Notes: generated by a model from the letters alone, not told the origin. A DNA stretch of 64,000 nucleotides from Janthinobacterium rivuli (GCF_009208735.1 NZ_WFLJ01000020.1:1-64000); one strand, 5' to 3'; shown: positions 18,385-27,714, numbered from the stretch's first letter. Numbers and translations: made by a program.

Positions 18385-20475
18385 CTACACGAGGCCGGCA
18401 TAGAACTGGCGCAACTGACGCTCCAGGCGCGGCATCGAATAGCGCTGCACGGTTTCCTCGCGCGCCAGCCGTCCCATGCGGGCACGCCGTGGCGCATCCG
18501 CCAGGAGCTGCGCCACGGCCGCGCAAGCGGCGTGCTCGTCATCGAGCGGCAGCAGCAAGCCCCCTTCGCTGTCGTACAGGATATCGTGGGTGCCCGGCAC
18601 ATCCGTGCCCACGGCCGGCACGCCGCAGGCCATGGCTTCGATGGTGGCGATGCCGAAGCCTTCATTCTTGCTCAGCAGCACATGCAGGTCGAAGGCCGGC
18701 ATCAGCCACTCGATGCGCTGCTGGAAGCCGGCAAACACGATTCTTTCCTGCAGGCCCATCTGTTGTACCTGCAGCCGCAGCATGGCGTCCAGCGGCCCCG
18801 TGCCCACCAGCACTAAATACAAGCTGGGAAATTGCGGCGCCAGGCGGGCGAACAGGGACAGCAGCGCTTGCGGACGTTTTTGCGCGGAGAGCCGCGCCAC
18901 GCTCCCCAGCACGAGCGCGTCCGGCGGCAGTCCCAGCTGCTGGCGCGCCAGTATTCTCCGTTCCGGCGAGACGATGAACGTGTCCGTATCGACACCGTTG
19001 GGGATGACGGCCAGCCGCGTTTCCGGCGCCAGCATGTCGCGATACAGGTCGAGGAAATGCCGCATGGACGAGGCCGACACGGCATACACGCCCTTGACGC
19101 TACGAAACGCTTCCTGCAAGCGGGGCCGCTGCCAGTCGCTGAACGGTTCCAGGGGAAAGGCATTGTGCACGCTGATCACGGCCGGCAAACGGCATCGCCG
19201 CGCCAGCCACAGGATGGAAGCGCCATAACTGGTCCAGCAAAACGCCACGTGGACCAGGTCGGGCCGCAGCCGCCGCAGCCGCCACGCGCCCGTGATCCTG
19301 GCGCGCAGCCAATTCCAGCGGCGCCAGGCCCAGTGTTCGAGAAACAATGGCGGTTCATACACGCGCACTTGCAGCTGTCTTGCGCGCAAGTCTTGCGCCC
19401 AGGCGGTAAAACCGGGAAAGCGCCGCAGCGCCAGCACGCTGTCATAGCCGCTCGCGCCCAGCATTCTGGCCTCTTGCGCCATGCGCAGTTCCATGCCGCC
19501 CAACTCGCCCGAATAACTGCTGATGACGATGCGCGGCAACCGTTTGCGCCGGCCCCGCCACGCTTCATGAAAGAAGCCCCGCAGCCAGGCCCGCTCCCAC
19601 TGGCGCAGGAACAGGTCGGCTGCGTCGCGCCGCAGCCAGGCCCGCACGGCGCCGAGGGAATCGCGCACGTATCTTCCCAGCATCCAGCGCGGCACGCCGA
19701 GCAGCTCCACACTCGGCGCAAAGGTCGCCAGCCGGCATTGGCCACGGCCAAACAGCATGGCACGGCGCAGTATCCAGGCGCGCCGCACCTGCGGGACGCG
19801 GATGATGTGGGCCACCTTCGCCCGCGGACAGAACCAGGAAGGATTGCCGGCCGTATGCATCTCCAGGTTGAGCCGGGTTTCGCTGCCCATGGCGTAGTTG
19901 GCGCCCTGCGGGCCGATGCTTTCGTCGTAGCGGGCACCCGCCTCGAAGATGCGGCGGCGTATCGCCATGTTGGCGCCCCAGACGAGGCCAGGATAGATGG
20001 GGGCGTCGCGCAGGTCGGCGCTGGTGATACCCCACGTCAAGCCGACGGGGGTCAGGCGCAGCAGCCAGTCCGCCGGCGGCTCGCGCCAGGCAGGCACGAT
20101 GGCGCCGCCGAACAGGGCGTAACCGGGGTGGTCGCGCGCGCTGTCCTGCAAGCGGCACAGCCAGTCGGATGCCGGCATGGCGTCATCGTCGCCAAAGACA
20201 AACAGCTCGCCGCCGTCGCCGCTGTAGCGCAAGGCGTGCTCGACGGCGCCATTCAGGGCGGGACTGCGTCCGCGCCGCGCCACATAGACGGAACTCAAGG
20301 GCAAGCGGCCGCGGAAGGCGGCAATCACCTCGGCGGTGGCGTCCGTGCTGCCATTGTCGGCGATGACCAGGCGCCAGCCGCCCACGGGCGCACGCAGCCC
20401 CATGTAGGCGCGCAATACCTGGGGCAAGGTGCCGGCGCCATTGTAGGTCGCCATGAGAACGGTCAACAAGGACAT
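18385..20475 (-). CDS. Bifunctional glycosyltransferase: GT2 domain fused to GT4 domain
   Basis: 696 residues. Residues about 1-310 are a GT2 (GT-A) enzyme: LLTVLMATYNGAGTLPQVL, VIADNGSTDATAEVI, FGDDDAMPASDWL (DxD region) and GANMAIRR. Residues about 320-696 are a GT4 (GT-B) enzyme starting IVISSYSGELGGMELRMAQEA, with AVIPNGVDTD, GSVARLSAQKRPQALL and SKNEGFGIATIEAMACGVP. AAGGAGG sits directly before the ATG. It is the first gene of the leftward operon (GT fusion, flippase, GT4, MBOAT, two SGNH-like proteins), so its promoter lies in 20476-20606. Two linked activities suggest sequential addition of two sugars. Confidence 0.87.
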   Translation of the reverse strand: MSLLTVLMATYNGAGTLPQVLRAYMGLRAPVGGWRLVIADNGSTDATAEVIAAFRGRLPLSSVYVARRGRSPALNGAVEHALRYSGDGGELFVFGDDDAMPASDWLCRLQDSARDHPGYALFGGAIVPAWREPPADWLLRLTPVGLTWGITSADLRDAPIYPGLVWGANMAIRRRIFEAGARYDESIGPQGANYAMGSETRLNLEMHTAGNPSWFCPRAKVAHIIRVPQVRRAWILRRAMLFGRGQCRLATFAPSVELLGVPRWMLGRYVRDSLGAVRAWLRRDAADLFLRQWERAWLRGFFHEAWRGRRKRLPRIVISSYSGELGGMELRMAQEARMLGASGYDSVLALRRFPGFTAWAQDLRARQLQVRVYEPPLFLEHWAWRRWNWLRARITGAWRLRRLRPDLVHVAFCWTSYGASILWLARRCRLPAVISVHNAFPLEPFSDWQRPRLQEAFRSVKGVYAVSASSMRHFLDLYRDMLAPETRLAVIPNGVDTDTFIVSPERRILARQQLGLPPDALVLGSVARLSAQKRPQALLSLFARLAPQFPSLYLVLVGTGPLDAMLRLQVQQMGLQERIVFAGFQQRIEWLMPAFDLHVLLSKNEGFGIATIEAMACGVPAVGTDVPGTHDILYDSEGGLLLPLDDEHAACAAVAQLLADAPRRARMGRLAREETVQRYSMPRLERQLRQFYAGLV

Positions 20476-20606
20476 GCCTCCTTGGTCTTACTATCACAAA
20501 ACTATGTACTGAAGAGTATTGAACCAGTGTACTGAGCCTGCCCGCCGGCCCGTTGACAGGCATCAAGACCATGCCAACCCGGGCAACACCAGGAGCATCC
20601 CCCTTC

Positions 20607-21893
20607 ATGCGCGACATACTGATCATCATCATCATCCTGGGTTCCCTGCCCTTCATCCTGAAGTCGCCCCCCATCGGCGGCCTGATGTGGATATGGGTCA
20701 GCGTAATGAATCCACACACGCAAGCTTGGGGCTTTGCCACCCACTTCCCCTTCGCCTTCATCATCGCCATCGCCACCATGCTCAGCCTGGTCATGACGCG
20801 CGAGCCGAAAAGCTTGCCGCTCACGCCCGTCAGCGTGCTGCTGCTGCTGTTCGTCGCGTGGATGAATGTCACTGCCCCGTTCGCCCTGCTGCCGGCATCG
20901 TCGTGGATGCAGTGGAACAAGGTCATGAAGATCATGCTGATGAGCTTTGTCATCATGATGGTGATCCGCACGCGACGCGACATCGTGCGCCTCGTGTGGG
21001 TGCTGGTGGGCTCGATCGGCTATTACGGCGTGAAAGGCGGCATCTTCACCATCCGCAGCGGCGGCACGGAACGGGTCTGGGGGCCGGAAGAAACCTTTAT
21101 CGGGGATAACAATTCGCTGGCCCTGGCCCTGATCATCACCATTCCCCTCATGTATTATTTGCAGCAAAACACGGACAGGCGCTGGGTGCGCCACGGCTTG
21201 TCCGCGGCGATGCTGCTCTCGGCGCTGGCAGCGCTGGGTTCGTATTCGCGCGGCGGCCTGCTGGCCATCGCCGCCATGGGCCTGTTCATGTGGCTGAAAA
21301 GCGACCGCAAGCTGGTGCTGGGCGCGCTGCTCGCAGCGGTCGCGCCCTTGCTGCTGGCCTTCATGCCAGAGCGCTGGGCCGAGCGCATGGATACCATCAA
21401 CACTTATCAGGACGATGTGTCCGCCATGGGTCGCCTGAATGCCTGGCGCATGGCGTGGAACCTGGCGCGCGACCGTTTCCTCGGCGGCGGCTTCGACGTG
21501 TCCGATGCCGCCATCTTTGCCCGCTATGCGCCCAATCCCATGGACGTGCATGCGGCGCACAGCATTTATTTCCAGGTGCTGGGCGAACACGGCTTTGTCG
21601 GCTTGCTGATATACCTGGCGCTGGGCATCGCCACCTGGCGCACGGCGGCCGCCATCATCCACCGCACGCGGGGCAAGCCCGAATTGCGCTGGGCGCACGG
21701 CCTGGCCACCATGAGCCAGGCCAGTCTGATCGGCTTTGCCGTGGGCGGTGCCTTCCTCAGCCTGCTGTACTTCGACATGCCGTACTACCTGATGGCCGCC
21801 CTGATTGCCACGCGCAATATTGTCGAACAGCAAGCCACGGCGACCATGGCCGGCCAGGCCAAGGCCAGGGCGGCCATCGCGGAGCAGCCATGA
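20607..21893 (+). CDS. Putative O-glycosylation ligase / Wzy-like polymerase, XrtA-associated
   Basis: 428 residues from ATG 20607 (MRDILIIIIILGSLPFILK), the usual family start, with AGGAG at 20591. About ten membrane segments and the O-antigen ligase/Wzy domain: ALGSYSRGGLLAIAAMGLFMWLKSD, then a large loop with SAMGRLNAWRMAWNLA and the catalytic-type HAAHSIYFQVLGEHGFVGLL. This is the exosortase A-associated ligase family (TIGR03097). It should join or polymerise lipid-linked repeat units on the periplasmic side. It is divergent from the GT fusion operon; the next gene overlaps its stop by 4 bp. Confidence 0.88.
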   Translation: MRDILIIIIILGSLPFILKSPPIGGLMWIWVSVMNPHTQAWGFATHFPFAFIIAIATMLSLVMTREPKSLPLTPVSVLLLLFVAWMNVTAPFALLPASSWMQWNKVMKIMLMSFVIMMVIRTRRDIVRLVWVLVGSIGYYGVKGGIFTIRSGGTERVWGPEETFIGDNNSLALALIITIPLMYYLQQNTDRRWVRHGLSAAMLLSALAALGSYSRGGLLAIAAMGLFMWLKSDRKLVLGALLAAVAPLLLAFMPERWAERMDTINTYQDDVSAMGRLNAWRMAWNLARDRFLGGGFDVSDAAIFARYAPNPMDVHAAHSIYFQVLGEHGFVGLLIYLALGIATWRTAAAIIHRTRGKPELRWAHGLATMSQASLIGFAVGGAFLSLLYFDMPYYLMAALIATRNIVEQQATATMAGQAKARAAIAEQP

Positions 21894-22825
21894 CGGCCAC
21901 CTTGTCGATCTTGCTCTACCACCGCGTGCCAGCGCGGCCCGATCCCCTGTTCCCCGGCGAAGTCGATGCGGCCCTGTTCGAGCGACAGTTGCGCCTGTTA
22001 AAACGTTTTTATACGCCCCTGCCGCTGAGCGAAGCCGTGCGGCGCCTGCAGGATGGCAGCCTGCCGCCGCGCGCCGCCTGTATCACCTTCGACGACGGCT
22101 ATGCCGACAATGCGCAAGTCGCCCTGCCGCTGCTGCTGCGCCACGGCTGGCACGCCACGTTTTTTATCGCCACGGACTATCTGAATGGCGGACAGATGTG
22201 GAACGACGCGGTGATTGATGCCGTGCGCCAGGCGCCAGGCCCCGTGCTGGACTTGCGCGAAGACGCGCTGGGGACCTTCCCCGTCGCCAGCCTGGCGCAG
22301 CGGCAGGCAGCCATCGCCACCTTGCTGGGCCAGCTCAAATACCTGCCGTTCGGCCGGCGCCAGCAGCTGGCCATGCGGATCCGCCGCCAGGCGGGCGCCA
22401 CGGCGGGGCCGCCCGCCATGCTGAGCACGGCCCAGCTGCGCCAGCTGCAAGCGGCCGGCATGGGCCTGGGCGCGCACACGGCCAGCCACCCTATCCTGTC
22501 GACCTTGCCGGACCACGCCGCGCAGCGCGACATCGCCGATGGCAAGCGCCAGCTGGAAAGCCTGATCCAGGCGCCCGTCACCCTGTTTGCGTATCCCAAT
22601 GGCAAGGCCGGGCGCGACTATGGCGCGCCGCACGTGGCGATGGTGAAAAGCCTGGGTTTCCAGGCGGCCGTCGCCACGGACTGGGGTGTGTCGCGTCCCG
22701 GCGCGGGACTCGACCTGCTGCAGCTGCCCCGCTTTACGCCGTGGGATCGAGGACGCCTGGCGTTTCTGTGGCGCATGCGGCAAAACCGCCTGCTAGCGCA
22801 CCCAGCGCGCCCGGATGCTGGCTGA
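21890..22825 (+). CDS. Polysaccharide deacetylase (NodB-homology, CE4)
   Basis: 311 residues. LLYHRVP at the start, then the NodB metal site ITFDDGYADNAQVALPLL (Asp-Asp) near residues 60-75, HATFFIATDYL, and GLGAHTASHPIL for the histidine pair. It fits exosortase-associated polysaccharide deacetylases that remove N-acetyl groups from EPS or its precursor. No signal peptide is apparent, so it may act on cytoplasmic intermediates or be exported otherwise. It begins on the stop of the ligase gene (ATGA). Its last 92 bases overlap the convergent amidotransferase gene, which is unusually long. Confidence 0.85.
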   Translation: MTATLSILLYHRVPARPDPLFPGEVDAALFERQLRLLKRFYTPLPLSEAVRRLQDGSLPPRAACITFDDGYADNAQVALPLLLRHGWHATFFIATDYLNGGQMWNDAVIDAVRQAPGPVLDLREDALGTFPVASLAQRQAAIATLLGQLKYLPFGRRQQLAMRIRRQAGATAGPPAMLSTAQLRQLQAAGMGLGAHTASHPILSTLPDHAAQRDIADGKRQLESLIQAPVTLFAYPNGKAGRDYGAPHVAMVKSLGFQAAVATDWGVSRPGAGLDLLQLPRFTPWDRGRLAFLWRMRQNRLLAHPARPDAG

Positions 22826-24674
22826 GCCATTGTTCCAGCATCAGCAGCAGCCACACCATGGTGCCGTGGTAGGCCGGATGTTCCGCCAGCAAGCGCCCCT
22901 GCAGGTCATCGATGAAGGCGGGCCGCACGATGCCGCGCCCGCGCAGCTGCGTCAGATTGTCAAACGCAAATTCGCGCAGCGGCGCATGGCTGTGCAGCCA
23001 CTGGCCGAAGGGCAAGCCGAAGCCGTGCTTCTTCTTGCCCACGATGGCCGGCGGCAGGATCTCGGCCAGCGCCCGCTTGAAGAAGGGCCGCAGCTGTCTG
23101 CCGTCGAGCTTGTCCTGCGGCGCCAGGCGGGCAGCGAACGCCACCATCGCATCGTGCAGGAAGGGAAACGCCGCTTCCACGCCGGCCAGCTCGCACGCCT
23201 TGCGCACCTTGAACAGGTCGTTGTCGGCCAGGGTGAAGCGCATGTCCAGCGCCAGCAGCTCGTTGATCTGGCTCAAGCCCTGGCCTTGCCGCTCCCAATA
23301 TGCGCCATTCACGCAACCGGGCGCCATGCCCGGATCGATGGTGTCGATGAAGCCCGCTTCCAGCACCGTGCGGTGGCCATGGCGCAGCAGCAAGTTGTAG
23401 TCGTCGAGCCTGGCCGGCAGCGGCAGACTGGCCTGCTCGATGTAGCGGCGCGCTTTGTCCCCCAGGCGCCAAGGCTTGCCTTTCTGTTCACGGAATAGCA
23501 GCGGCTCAATGATGGCCTGGCGCAAGATGACGGGCAAGCGCTCGTACTGCGACAGCAAGGCCTGGTGCGCATAGCGCGCATTGCCGCCAAACAGTTCATC
23601 GCCGCCGTCGCCGCCCAGCAAGCGCGTCACGCCATCCTCGCGCGCCATCTGCGCGCAATAGTAAGCAGGAATGGCCGACGCATTGCCGAAAGGCTGGTCG
23701 AAGATGGCCGCCATGGCGGGGATCGCAGCCAGCACGTCGCTTGGCGTCACGTAGCGTTCGTGGTGGATGCTGCCCGCATGGCTGGCGGCCAGGCGGGCAT
23801 ACGCCATTTCGTCATAGCCGGGCGCGTCGAAGCCGATGGAATACGTGCGCGCGGGCCGGCCCGTCACCTGACCGATGATGGCGGCCAGGGTGGAACTGTC
23901 GGTGCCGCCGCTGAGAAACGCCCCCGTGCGGTCCGCATCCGGCCCCAGGCTGCTTTCCACGGCCAGCCGCAGCAGGCGCAGGAATTCCTGCTTGTTGCCG
24001 GCGAAGCTGGCCCGCGTGCGCGCCGCCGGCTCCTGGAAGACCAGCTGCCAGTAGCTGCCCTTGCATTGCCTGCCGCCCCGCACATGCAGGTATTCGCCGG
24101 GCAGCAAGCGCTGCTGGCCCAGGTACGCCGTGGCCGGGCCGGGCACCATGTGGAAGTACAGGTAGTGATACAGCGCTTGCGGGTCGAGCGCGCCCCGCAC
24201 GGACGGATGGGCCAGCAAGGCGTCATGCGAGGAGGCAAAGAACAGGCCTTGCGCATTGCCCGCATAGCTGAGGGGGTGGATGCCGGCGCGGTCCACGGCC
24301 AGCAAGGCCGAGCCGGAAAAAGCGTCGAGGATGGCCAGCGCGAATGACCCGGACAGGCTGGCGCAGGCGGCCACGCCACGGCTCAGCCACAGCGAAGCGA
24401 GGCGGCACGCCACGTCGTCGGCCGAACCGTCGAGCTCGGGCCGGCCCCAGATGGCCACCTGCAAGCCATCCTGCTGATACACATGGCGGCTGCCGTCGAT
24501 GGCGGCCACGGCCACACCGCCCACGTCGCTCAAGCTGGCGGCCAGGGGCGCGCTATCGAAACGCGACAAGGGCGCGGCCATGCCGGCCAGCGCGCTTTGC
24601 GCCACGCCATCGGCCGCCATGCCGCCGACATCCGCGCCGCCAGGCGCCGCCAGCCAACCGCACAGGCCGCTCAT
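22734..24674 (-). CDS. Second asparagine synthase-like amidotransferase, atypical N-terminus
   Basis: 646 residues from ATG 24674, overlapping the decarboxylase stop (ATGA). The synthase half is well conserved: FLSGGTDSSTLAAIIGQ (ATP-pyrophosphatase loop), LLGGDGGDELFGG, KKKHGFGLPFGQWL. The glutaminase half starts MSGLCGWLA, so the only nearby Cys is residue 5, not residue 2 as in active class II amidotransferases. Unless the first four residues are removed, this domain may not hydrolyse glutamine and the enzyme would use ammonia or another amine. It is the last gene of the leftward acyl-ligase/decarboxylase/amidotransferase operon. A longer frame to 25007 reaches into the decarboxylase and is rejected. 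Confidence 0.83.
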   Translation of the reverse strand: MSGLCGWLAAPGGADVGGMAADGVAQSALAGMAAPLSRFDSAPLAASLSDVGGVAVAAIDGSRHVYQQDGLQVAIWGRPELDGSADDVACRLASLWLSRGVAACASLSGSFALAILDAFSGSALLAVDRAGIHPLSYAGNAQGLFFASSHDALLAHPSVRGALDPQALYHYLYFHMVPGPATAYLGQQRLLPGEYLHVRGGRQCKGSYWQLVFQEPAARTRASFAGNKQEFLRLLRLAVESSLGPDADRTGAFLSGGTDSSTLAAIIGQVTGRPARTYSIGFDAPGYDEMAYARLAASHAGSIHHERYVTPSDVLAAIPAMAAIFDQPFGNASAIPAYYCAQMAREDGVTRLLGGDGGDELFGGNARYAHQALLSQYERLPVILRQAIIEPLLFREQKGKPWRLGDKARRYIEQASLPLPARLDDYNLLLRHGHRTVLEAGFIDTIDPGMAPGCVNGAYWERQGQGLSQINELLALDMRFTLADNDLFKVRKACELAGVEAAFPFLHDAMVAFAARLAPQDKLDGRQLRPFFKRALAEILPPAIVGKKKHGFGLPFGQWLHSHAPLREFAFDNLTQLRGRGIVRPAFIDDLQGRLLAEHPAYHGTMVWLLLMLEQWLSQHPGALGALAGGFAACATETPGVLDPTA

Positions 24675-25927
24675 ACGAGCACCTCGGCCGGCAGCGGATG
24701 ACCAAGAAAGGCCGTCGGACTGGCCGTCAAGCCATACGCGCCCGACTGGAACACCACCGCCAGATCGCCCTCCTCGGCGCGCGCCATCTCCATCTGGTCG
24801 GCCAGCAAGTCCAGCGGCGTGCACAGCGGCCCCACGACGGAGGCCACCTCGCGCGGACCGCCGTGCAGCCGGTTGCCGATGGCGACCGGATAATTCTTGC
24901 GGATCAGCTGGCCAAAATTGCCGGAAGCGGCCAGGTGATGGTGCAAGCCGCCATCCGTGACGAGAAAGACTTGCCCGTGCGACACCTTGCGTTCGAGCAC
25001 CTTGCACACATACACGCCCGCCTCGGCCACCAGATAACGGCCCAGCTCCAGGTTCAGGCGCACGTCCGGCGCCGCCTGGTCCAGGATGGCGAGCTGCCGC
25101 TGCAAGCCTGCGGCGACGGGAGCCAGGTCGAGCGCCTGGTCGCCGGGAAAATACGGCACGCCGAAGCCGCCGCCGATATTCAGCGTGCGCAGGGGCGACG
25201 GCGCGCTGTCGGCCAGATGCAGGGCCAATTGCACGCTGAGGGCCTGCGCTTCGGCCAGGGCCGCCCCCGACAGGCTTTGCGAACCCGCATACAAATGAAA
25301 ACCATGGAAATCCAGCCCCAGCTGACCGATGCGGCCCAGCAGCGCCGGCACGAGGGCCGCATCGACGCCAAACGGCTGCGCGCCGCCGCCCATGCGCATG
25401 CCCGTGCGACGCAGGGCGAAATCGGGATTCACGCGCACGGCCACCCTGGCCGTCACGCCCAGCCGTTCACTGGCCAGCGCCACCCGTTCCAGCTGGGCGC
25501 CCGATTCCACGTTGATCAGCACGCCGGCCGCCACGGCCCGCGCCAGCTCGCCGTCGCTCTTGCCCGGCCCAGCAAAACTGATGTGTTCCGATGCCATGGT
25601 CGTATCGAGCGCGGTGGCCAGTTCGCCGCCCGAGGCCACGTCGATGCCATCGACCAGCCCCGCCAGGCACTGCACCACGGCCGGCATGGGATTGGCCTTC
25701 ATCGCGTAATGCACGTGCACGCCAGCGGGCAAGGCGGCGCGCAGTTGCGCCACGCGACGCGTGATGCGCGCGCGTTCATACGCGTAAAACGGCGTGCTGC
25801 CGACTCTCTGGGCCAGGCGGCGCAAGGACATGCCGCCGATCTGCAGCATGTCGCCCTCCACGGCGAACTGCCCCAGGGAAGCGTGCGACGGCAAGTCCGT
25901 ACCGTTCGAGCGGATCAAGTCTTTCAT
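24671..25927 (-). CDS. PLP-dependent decarboxylase, XrtA system-associated
   Basis: 418 residues from ATG 25927 (MKDLIRSNGTDLP), with GGGAG upstream and a 4-bp overlap with the ligase stop. Fold type III decarboxylase of the DAP/ornithine decarboxylase group: TPFYAYERARI, PLP lysine in HYAMKANPMP (K77), GPGKSDGEL, glycine loop LNIGGGFGVPYFPG, and the catalytic Cys region VVGPLCTPLDLLA. The family (TIGR03099) always lies in exosortase A loci next to an acyl-CoA ligase, and its substrate is unknown. The product could be an amine attached to the EPS or used as a carrier-bound precursor. Confidence 0.88.
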   Translation of the reverse strand: MKDLIRSNGTDLPSHASLGQFAVEGDMLQIGGMSLRRLAQRVGSTPFYAYERARITRRVAQLRAALPAGVHVHYAMKANPMPAVVQCLAGLVDGIDVASGGELATALDTTMASEHISFAGPGKSDGELARAVAAGVLINVESGAQLERVALASERLGVTARVAVRVNPDFALRRTGMRMGGGAQPFGVDAALVPALLGRIGQLGLDFHGFHLYAGSQSLSGAALAEAQALSVQLALHLADSAPSPLRTLNIGGGFGVPYFPGDQALDLAPVAAGLQRQLAILDQAAPDVRLNLELGRYLVAEAGVYVCKVLERKVSHGQVFLVTDGGLHHHLAASGNFGQLIRKNYPVAIGNRLHGGPREVASVVGPLCTPLDLLADQMEMARAEEGDLAVVFQSGAYGLTASPTAFLGHPLPAEVLV

Positions 25928-27528
25928 GCGGCGTCTCCCGATTGGACCGCATACGCGCGCGCCAGTTCCCTGGCCAGCAAGGGGCGGTCGATCTTGCCGT
26001 TCGGATTGCGCGGCAGCACGCCGTCGCGGATCTCCACCCACAGCGGCACCATGTAGCTGGGCAAGCGCGCGCGGCAGGCGGCCAGCACGCTGTCGCGCAA
26101 CAATTCCACGCCCGGCGCGGGCGTGACGAGCAAGGCGATGGCCTGGCCCAGCACGGCATGCGGCAGGCCCAGCGCGGCGGCCTCGCCCACCAGACCGCTC
26201 GCATACGCGACTTCCTCGATCTCGGCCGGGCTGACCCGGTAGCCGGACGTCTTGATCATGTCATCGCTGCGCCCCACGAAATACAGATAGCCCTCCGCAT
26301 CGCGGCGCACCGTGTCGCCCGACCAGACGGCCAGTTCCGGCAGCACCAGGCCGCTCGCCTGCGGCGGCAGCGGCTTGAAGCGCTCGGCCGTGCGGGCCGC
26401 GTCGTTCCAATAGCCGAGCGCCACCAGCGCGCCACGGTGCACCAGCTCGCCCGGCTCGTCGGCGTCGCACACGCTGCCGTCCGGACGCAGCACCAGCACT
26501 TCCGCGTTGGGGATCGCCTGTCCGATGGAATCGGGGCGCCGCTCCAGCTGTTCCGGCGCCAGGTAGGTGGAGCGGAACGCTTCCGTCAAGCCATACATCA
26601 GGTAAACCTGCGCGCGCGGCAGCGACTGGCGCAGCCGGTCGAGCGTGGGGCGCTGCATCACGCCGCCCGAATTGGTGATGTAGCGCAAGGGCGTGGACAA
26701 GGGCCAGCTCAGCTGCGACAGCTGCACCCACAACGGCGGCACGGCGGCCAGGCCCGTGATGACTTCCTGCTCGACGGCTTCGACGATGTCGCGCAGCAGC
26801 AGATAATTCATCAGCACGGCGCAGGCGCCGCTGGCAAACGCCGTCGTCAACTGGCTCAGGCCATAATCAAAGCTGAGCGGCAGGACGCACAGGATGCGGT
26901 CCTCCGGCGTGTTGCGCAGGTAGGACGACACGCTGAGGGCGCCCGCCAGCATGTTGCGGTGCGACAGCACCACGCCTTTCGGCCGCCCCGTGCTGCCCGA
27001 GGTATACAAGATGGCGGCCATGTCCGTGTCGATCGCCACATGCGGCCTGGGTGCGCCAAAGGCGGGCACATCGGCGGGCACGGCGTTCCACGGCAGCACG
27101 CGCAGCGTGCCCAGGCGCGATTCCACGTGCCCCTCGCCCGTCAGCAGCACCGTGCGCAAGTCCGGACACGCGGCCAGCGCGGGCCCCAGTTGCGCCAGGC
27201 GTTCGCGCGACGTGACGAGGATGTCCACGTTGCAATCGGCCAGGATGTACGCCACCTGCTCCGGCCTGAGCAGCGGATTGACGGGCACGAACACGCCGCC
27301 GGCCGCCGCCGCGCCAAACATGGCGCTGACGTTTTCCGGGCGTTTTTCCAGGTACACGGCCACGCGCGCGCCACGCTGCAAGCCCAGGCTCAGCAGGCTG
27401 CCGGCCGCCTCGCGCACGGACTGCGCCAGCGCGGCATAGCCGAGTTCCTCGCCCTGCCACGACAGGGCCGGCGCCTGGGGCGCACGCTGCGCCGTTTCAA
27501 AGATCAGATCGTGTATCAGTGTCGCCAT
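25924..27528 (-). CDS. AMP-forming acyl-CoA ligase, XrtA system-associated
   Basis: 534 residues of the ANL adenylate-forming superfamily. Motif A3 is ILYTSGSTGRPKGVVLSHRN near residues 172-191, A5 is YLMYGLTEAFRSTYL, A8 is YLYFVGRSDDMIKTSGYRVSP, and A10 is NGKIDRPLLA with the catalytic Lys. It belongs to the TIGR03098 family paired with the downstream decarboxylase. It probably adenylates a carboxylic or amino acid and loads CoA or the small ACP encoded divergently at 28449. It is the first gene of the leftward operon; a perfect FNR-type box lies 70 bp upstream and a fitting -10 is present. Confidence 0.88.
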   Translation of the reverse strand: MATLIHDLIFETAQRAPQAPALSWQGEELGYAALAQSVREAAGSLLSLGLQRGARVAVYLEKRPENVSAMFGAAAAGGVFVPVNPLLRPEQVAYILADCNVDILVTSRERLAQLGPALAACPDLRTVLLTGEGHVESRLGTLRVLPWNAVPADVPAFGAPRPHVAIDTDMAAILYTSGSTGRPKGVVLSHRNMLAGALSVSSYLRNTPEDRILCVLPLSFDYGLSQLTTAFASGACAVLMNYLLLRDIVEAVEQEVITGLAAVPPLWVQLSQLSWPLSTPLRYITNSGGVMQRPTLDRLRQSLPRAQVYLMYGLTEAFRSTYLAPEQLERRPDSIGQAIPNAEVLVLRPDGSVCDADEPGELVHRGALVALGYWNDAARTAERFKPLPPQASGLVLPELAVWSGDTVRRDAEGYLYFVGRSDDMIKTSGYRVSPAEIEEVAYASGLVGEAAALGLPHAVLGQAIALLVTPAPGVELLRDSVLAACRARLPSYMVPLWVEIRDGVLPRNPNGKIDRPLLARELARAYAVQSGDAA

Positions 27529-27597
27529 CGTTTCATCCCCGGGTTGCCATGATTGCCATGCATTCCCCTATGATTCAGACAAACGGCCACAGCGGTC
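27529..27597 (-). promoter_or_regulatory. Candidate class II FNR-dependent promoter of the acyl-CoA ligase operon
   Basis: If the FNR-type box centred between 27604 and 27605 is at -41.5, the -10 hexamer falls exactly on minus-strand AATCAT (27575-27570, 4 of 6 matches to TATAAT) and transcription would begin near 27563, giving a 35-base leader to ATG 27528. The spacing fits class II FNR activation. It is a prediction from sequence only. Confidence 0.45.
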
Positions 27598-27611
27598 TTG
27601 ATTTTGATCAA
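27598..27611. promoter_or_regulatory. FNR/ANR/CRP-family operator, perfect TTGAT-N4-ATCAA
   Basis: TTGATTTTGATCAA is an exact match to the FNR consensus half-sites TTGAT and ATCAA with a 4-base spacer. It lies in the 186-bp gap between the divergent acyl-ligase operon and the acetyltransferase/ACP operon. This suggests that the EPS modification genes respond to oxygen or another FNR-family signal. The regulator itself is not in the window. Confidence 0.55.
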
Positions 27612-27714
27612 TTAACAGTTTCAGCAACACAGCTTGAGCGCGCGCAAGACCGCCGCTGGCCGCTGCGCTCTAATGGACAGCGTTGGCTGCAAAGCCGCCC
27701 CATCCGTGACTGCC

